Below are positions 58,801 to 64,000 of a stretch of 64,000 bases of DNA, in pieces (the stretch's first letter is position 1; each line of letters opens with the position of its first letter). The translations under genes and the position numbers were made by a program. Origin of the DNA: Dromaius novaehollandiae (lineage: Eukaryota; Chordata; Aves; Casuariiformes; Dromaiidae); assembly GCF_036370855.1 (NCBI RefSeq), contig NC_088100.1, positions 40,248,254 to 40,312,253 of the forward strand. Reading direction: 5' to 3'. The notes under the pieces were generated by a model, which did not search any database, was not told the origin of the DNA, and saw nothing but the letters and a program-made list of their open reading frames with translations.

Positions 58801-61800
58801 TATCAGTCAGCTGTCTTACCTCTCATTTTCCATAAGTTCCATGGAAGCATCTTTATACTCCGGACATTTCCAAATCCCAATTCTTACTATACTAGAATTT
58901 GTTCTTTCAGGGTTTTTACTTCTCTCTCTGTGACTTTTGGTACATCAGAAGACCTGGCTGTTTTGTGATAGAGGATCATGAACTCACATGGTGTATTTCT
59001 GGTTTTTATCAGATCTTTTTTTCTTAACATCAAAGTGCTATTTTACTTGCTTTAGAAAGCAGCTGTGGCAAAGAGCTTTTTTTTTTTTTTTTTTAACCTT
59101 TGTTAAATATAATGCGTTAGAAAAGGCGAATGTGACTGGTGCCAGATTTGGAAGAGCAGTTTTGTATTTTTTTTTATGCATCCTAGGCTCCTCACTCTGT
59201 CTATACAGAATATTATCAGAGGTGTCTCTGCTGATGAATGGTTGCACTGTGGTTCTCACAGTGTCGTGGCCAATGTGGATCCAGTGATCCTGATCCATTC
59301 TGCTTTCTGGAGGCTTCAGCAGCCAAGGTCTCTGAATAGCGAAGGACCTGTGGGTGGGATTTGGTAGCCATACCTTCATGTGTAATTTCCCAAATCTGTT
59401 CTTGTGTATGTGGGACCCAGGCTGTCTGTAGTATCCCCAAGAGGCCTAGTTGCGGCAGGATAAGTAACCTGTCTTTTGTTAAGAGTCAATAATATTTTGT
59501 TTCGTTAAAAGTAGGACTTGTCTTTTTGACTGAAATAATTTAAAAGGCAATTACTTTTAACACAGGAAGGCATCTGTTATACTTGTTAGAACAACCCTGC
59601 ACAGGCAAAAGTCGATGTAGCCCTCCATCCTCCCTTTGATAGCAACCAGTAGTGGATACTTAGGAAAAGAGTATAAGCAATAGGGCAAGCACAGACTGAC
59701 TCTTCCTTAGCTGGTGGCAGTCAGATGCTTATAGATTTCTCAGCCTGAAGGCTGTGTAGGTGCACGCTGTGGCTGTAGCCCCTAATGATCCTGTCCACTG
59801 AGAGACTGTCCAGTTTCTTTTTTGAAGTGTTAGTCCCTATAACACATGTGAAATAAGTTCTGCAGTATAATTATACAGTATGTGAAAAGTACTTTATATA
59901 AGCTTAATATATACTTAACAAATTCACTGGATGCTCTCTTCTTGTATTAAAAGACATAATGAGTAATTTTTGCCTCTTCAAATTTATCATTTTAATTTTC
60001 ACATCTCTACAGATCTGTATTGTATTTTCATCACTCACCTCTCTTCCCAGCTAAGGAGTCCTAGCCTAATTTCTCTGTGATCATTCTTGTATTCTTCTCA
60101 TCAGGCTTCCCAGTATTGTTACATCCCTTTTGAAATAGGATTCGGAGTTGTATGCAGCATTCAGGATGTGAAACATACTGTGGCATTATGCAGAGGAGTA
60201 AAGATGCTTTCTGTTTTGGTCTTGGTTTTTTTCCTAAGAATTCATAACATTCTGTTCACTTCTCTGAATACAGCTGGGCCTTTAGCTGACACTTTTGGAG
60301 AAGTACTCACATCTTTTTCCCATGGGTCAATAACTAGTTTAGAGCTGATTGCTCTGCTTTGGAGTTGTTATCTCCTGTGACTATTTCTTGTGTATTGACA
60401 CTGAGTTTCATTTGCCATTTTAGAGTCCAGTCACTTAAAACAGGATTAATTTGACTAGCCTGTCTTTTTGAAGGTTGTAATATCTATTCTGATCTGGTCA
60501 GCTAGTCTTTTTTCTACAGTTGAAAGAGAGATAGAGATGCTCACGACCAGACAGCTATTCATCAGGTCTTTCTCACCTCTTTTAGTATGATGTCTCACTT
60601 GCTGGTGGGTTTGAACTCCTTCTTTTACTGACTAGATGACTAGAAAGCTGTTGCTCAGATGGCAAAAGATTGGGTGAATTCTATTTGATGTAGCGAGAGA
60701 CCCTTCTGCAATTATTCAAAATTTGCTTTTCCATATCATGTATGACTTAGTATAAGCAGCAAAATTTGCCAGTTTGCTAGTAATCTCCCATTTTAGGTCA
60801 GTTATGAGTATGTTAACAGTGTAAGTTCCAGCACAGTTTCTTGCAGTGTCTGTTTGACAGCTTCCTTTTAAATTTCTAACTGTTTACTTTGTCTTGTGTG
60901 AGAGGAGGTACCTTGGTAGTTTAATAACCAGTTCAAAGATAGAAAACAATCTGTTTGTTCAGTACTGTTGGATACATTTGGGTACCTTTTTATTGCTGAA
61001 ACAGGCAGTTTTATTACGGCAATATACAGGATACTGAAGTAGTTTGATTCTCAAATTGTTCCGGTTGCAGAATTTGTTTTCTTAGGCATTCTTACATGAT
61101 GCCTTTGCTGTGTTTACTTTTTGGGTTTCTCCTATAGGACATATTGAATGAATGAATGTCCAAAGATTGTCCTTCAAAAGGGAAGGTTATGATAGTTTTA
61201 AGCTGTGTAATTATTTATTCAACTGTATGTTAGGGCAAAAGACTCAGCTTCTCATACTTATTTAAAGTTTAGTTGACCATTTGGTAATTATGCTTTTTTA
61301 GTTCTTAGATGATGCATTATTTCTTAGCAATGGATCAAGAAAAGTAGAGCTGATTTGCAAACTCTAGTTTTAACTTCAGCTTTTTAGACAAATGTATATT
61401 TAAGTTACAGAACTGATTGCTATTGGTATCTCTTACATATTCAGACCTATGAAGAAAACTGAATCAATTTGCCAAGTCAAATGTAAGGAAACGTCAAGAA
61501 AGTTGAATTCAAGCCAAATCATTTTTACTTCCTCATTTTGGTTTTGCAGTGTACATCTTTGGGCACCTTATTTTGTATTATAAGCTAGATACAGAGAATA
61601 TTCTTTTAAATTCTTTTTTGTATAGATTTTAAATTGATCTAAACATGATCTTTGTACTGAATTCAACTTACAGTTAGAAATTCTTGGTAAGTATATGCTT
61701 CGGAAAGCAAACCCACTGCAAAGACGAGCTATTAGATAGTTCATCTTCTTGTTCCCCAAAACTGAAGTGAAAATGGTGCTTACTGAGCACTAGTTATTCT

Positions 61801-63487
61801 TCATTGATGAAATTCCATGACAGAAGTCAAAAGTAGACATAAACAGCTGTGACTGCTGTGGTTTGAGTTTGAATGAGTGATCAGTTAGTTCACTGAGCAT
61901 GGTTTGGAAAAGAAGTAGGTGTAGTTTAAATATTATGTTCTTGTTCAACAGACATTTGAAATAGATGGCACTTGGGTACTCAAGCTGTACTTGGGTTATT
62001 ACCAGGGGTTCTAAGTTTTCTTCTAGATCTTCATATCCCAGTGCCAAGCAGTATGAAAAATTAATTGAGGAATAAATAAACTGATACTTTTTTCTATACT
62101 GTAGGTGACTCATAACATTTTATGCACTTCCGTATCTAGCTCAATCAATAGTGGTTGTCTGTAGCATGAACTCTTCCTCCTCCTTGTAGTGCACTACTTC
62201 TCTGCAGATTTTTGTATCTAGGGCTGTCCCTTGTAAACCAGACACGTCTTGCAGAAGGCAGATAAGTGATAATGCTCAGTGTTGGCAAATCTGGCCCCAT
62301 GCAAAATTTCCCCTTAAGTTAGGAGTTTTGCATGTGGTCTTGATTGTACAGTGGGAAGTACAGGAAACCGTGCTCGCCTCTGGTAAATGTACTGCCACTG
62401 ACATTGGTTTTTGTGGCTGCTCTCTGCAGCTGCCTGTATCCAATAAAGACTGCTCCAGCCTAGCTCTCACTAAAAAACAAGGAGAAAAGGAGATGTATCC
62501 TGGGCATCAGACACTGAATAAGACAAGAGAGGAGAGAAAGTTGGATGGAAGGATCAGGAGATGACAGAGCCCATAAATCTTTGGAGGGGCAAAGTTTAAG
62601 AATCTGTAGCACAGAGTCAGGAGGAATCAGGAATAGAGAATATGCAGGAACTAGGTAGTTTGCAAAGGAGCCTGGAAGCCTGGGGCATTGAAAGATTGCT
62701 AATTTTGCATATTAGGAGTTTGGGGCAGGTAGATAATGTGCATTGGTAGGAAGAAAGAAAGTGGCACATGAGTGAAATGTGTGGAATTGGGCTCCCAGGG
62801 CTCTGAGGAGGATGCGAGCCTCCCCCCCACATCGGTGGTGGAAGCGTAACAAGTGTTAAATTTAAGAGTGGTAGAGGAATGCAGTAGAGAGGCCTGTAGT
62901 ATAATTGAGAGGAGACAGAAGTGATTTTGGATGTTGGTGTTATTTGTCAATGGCCAAGTGAGAGAAAAATGGAGAAGGGGAATGTGGGTCTAAGGGAGTG
63001 CTGGGAGAGCTGGGAAGGGAATCTGAGGACTCTGGTAGCAGGGACAGGGCAACAAGAAATGTTAGGTTGGTGTATGAATAGTAAGGGAGGACTTAGGGAT
63101 GCAGAAGTCAGATTTTAATAAGCTGAGGAATAAGCTGCAAAGAGGGCAAGGAGCAAGAACTGACACATTCTTCCCCATTGCCTGCTCTCTCGCACACACG
63201 CTGTAATTGCATGGTGGAGACATGCAAGGATGCAAGGGGACAGGAAGCTGCCACGTGCACTGCCCAACCTCTTTGTACGTGTCTGCTGGGGGCTCAGCTT
63301 CTGCCTCAGCTTCCTGGGGCTGGCTTAGAGGTGGGAAGTGTTTCAGACTCAGTGCAAGGGTATAGTCTTTTTTCTCTCCTGCACTGTGAGGGCTGTGGTA
63401 GCACCACAGGTAGGAATGTCACTTCTAGGTTAAAGAGGAGCTGGAAAATGGCAGACATTCGACAGAAGACACACATATTAGGAGGCA

Positions 63488-63529
<42 letters not shown>

Positions 63530-64000
63530 ACAACCTTCTGTCCCATTCCCTGTATACTTAGCTACTTATTCCAGTGTTTGCAGTGCTTATGGTGGTTGAA
63601 TTTGTTACATATTAATGCATCTAAGCTCCCAATTCCCGAATGTCTTTTTCCCCTTTGGTGGATTCTACTTGTTGAGAACCTCACTGTTTTTCCCAGTTAA
63701 TTTTTCCTTTAATGAGCAGAAAGTATAACTGATTATTAAGAACAAATTTTCAGCCTTCCCAAAGGATTCATTGACTTGATTTCTGTTTTCAAATACCAGG
63801 GGAAGAGGGCCTCCAGTTATATTAATATTTTATTTTGCAGAGAAACTGGAAGTCTGGCAAGGTTAATAACATCTTTAAAAGAAAATGTATTGGGAAGTCC
63901 TAAGGAATTATTAAAATTAAGTGTTCCATCTTTGGTGTATGCGCTCCAAAACAATATGGCTTTTGTGGCTCTTAGCAACTTGGATGCAGCAGTCTACCAG
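55182..64000 (+). CDS. SLC35A1: SLC35A1, CMP-sialic acid transporter (5' partial gene, residues 1-118)
   Basis: Exons 55182-55197, 58113-58290 and 63841-64000 join in phase to 118 codons, ending with a complete Gln codon at the window edge. The product moves CMP-sialic acid from cytosol into the Golgi lumen in exchange for CMP, and so supplies sialyltransferases. Human is 337 residues with ten membrane helices; here the first three and the start of a fourth are visible. TM1 is near residues 10-31 (LYCLTVMTLVAATY), TM2 near 42-64 (STTAVCITEVIKLFLSVGIL) and a third from about 90. Tyr98, Asn102 and Tyr117, which line the nucleotide-sugar site in the mouse structure as I recall it, are present. 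So is Gln101, the site of a human glycosylation-disorder variant. The start matches the human N-terminus (MSPPKENV against MAAPRDNV). Confidence 0.96.
58113..58290 (+). CDS. SLC35A1: SLC35A1 coding exon 2
   Basis: The acceptor TTTCTTTCAG completes Glu6. Encodes to Ala64 and two bases of Lys65, covering TM1 and TM2 with the conserved ELYFSTTAVCITEVIK block. The donor is GAA|GTAAGT, phase 2. Confidence 0.96.
59570..60480 (-). mobile_element. Ancient CR1 LINE 3' region, antisense
   Basis: On the + strand the order is that of an inverted CR1 3' end: GCAACCAGTAGTGGATAC, GGTGGCAGTCAGATGCTTAT, GTCCAGTTTCTTTTTTG, GTATGCAGCATTCAGGATGTG, CATTATGCAGAGG, CATAACATTCTGTTCAC and TCATTTGCCATTTTAGAGTC. Roughly 900 bases of a very old copy, broken throughout, in SLC35A1 intron 2. 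An ORF at 60087-60380 overlaps it and is not a gene. Confidence 0.7.
63493..63537 (+). repeat. Poly(A) tract of 45 bases
   Basis: Uninterrupted run of A, 303 bases before SLC35A1 exon 3. CR1 elements do not end in poly(A), so it may be a simple-repeat expansion or the tail of a retroposed transcript. The upstream kilobase (62.4-63.4 kb) is purine-rich but not recognisable as any gene. Confidence 0.9.
63841..64000 (+). CDS. SLC35A1: SLC35A1 coding exon 3 (may end at window edge)
   Basis: The acceptor TATTTTGCAG completes Lys65. Reads ETGSLARLITSLKENVLGSP onward to Asn-Leu-Asp-Ala-Ala-Val-Tyr-Gln118. The last bases, TACCAG, look like an exon end, but the donor would lie just outside the window. 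Confidence 0.95.

Overview
The window is nuclear DNA of a vertebrate, almost certainly a bird. It has intron-split genes with GT/AG junctions and three cleavage signals at gene ends. It also carries CR1-type LINE fragments of several ages, old MIR-like SINE traces and an avian-looking LTR block. I cannot name the species. Four protein genes are recognised, all on the + strand, in the order SMIM8 - C6orf163 - CFAP206 - SLC35A1. This is the order I recall from human chromosome 6q15, so the segment is a conserved syntenic block.

Layout. 1-66 is the last coding exon of SMIM8 (last 21 residues), with a poly(A) signal at 213-218. 3780-11896 is a five-exon coiled-coil gene matching C6orf163 (346 aa by my splicing). 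11.9-31.5 kb is a gene-poor stretch of about 19.6 kb. It holds a probable LTR (about 15.05-16.12 kb), an almost perfect 38-bp AT-rich palindrome (17756), a possible orphan exon (20739), small GC-rich patches (27.3, 28.15 and 30.1 kb) and a TATA/CA-rich low-complexity block (30.87-31.56 kb). The CFAP206 CpG-island promoter follows at 31.55-32.1 kb. CFAP206 is complete, with 12 coding exons (33421-51801, 621 aa) and a 5' exon ending at 31758. 51.9-54.6 kb is intergenic. The SLC35A1 CpG island spans about 54.69-55.83 kb, and its first three coding exons (55182-64000) encode residues 1-118 before the window ends.

How the genes relate. CFAP206 belongs to a family of ciliary axoneme proteins that dock radial spoke 2 and dynein c. 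Its promoter contains an RFX-type X-box, as expected for a motile-cilium gene. Its C-terminal tail carries three TQT motifs of the kind bound by dynein light chain LC8. C6orf163 is an uncharacterised coiled-coil protein; SMIM8 is a small membrane protein; SLC35A1 is the Golgi CMP-sialic acid transporter. Nothing in the sequence suggests that the four act in one pathway; the link is inherited gene order.

I found no clearly novel system. The best leads are the X-box overlapping a possible upstream start codon of CFAP206, the CFAP206 TQT array, alternative and upstream starts in SLC35A1, a candidate unannotated exon at 20.7 kb, and a few unrecognised ORFs that are probably chance. Coordinates of exons are from direct reading of splice sites and codon phase; repeat boundaries are approximate.
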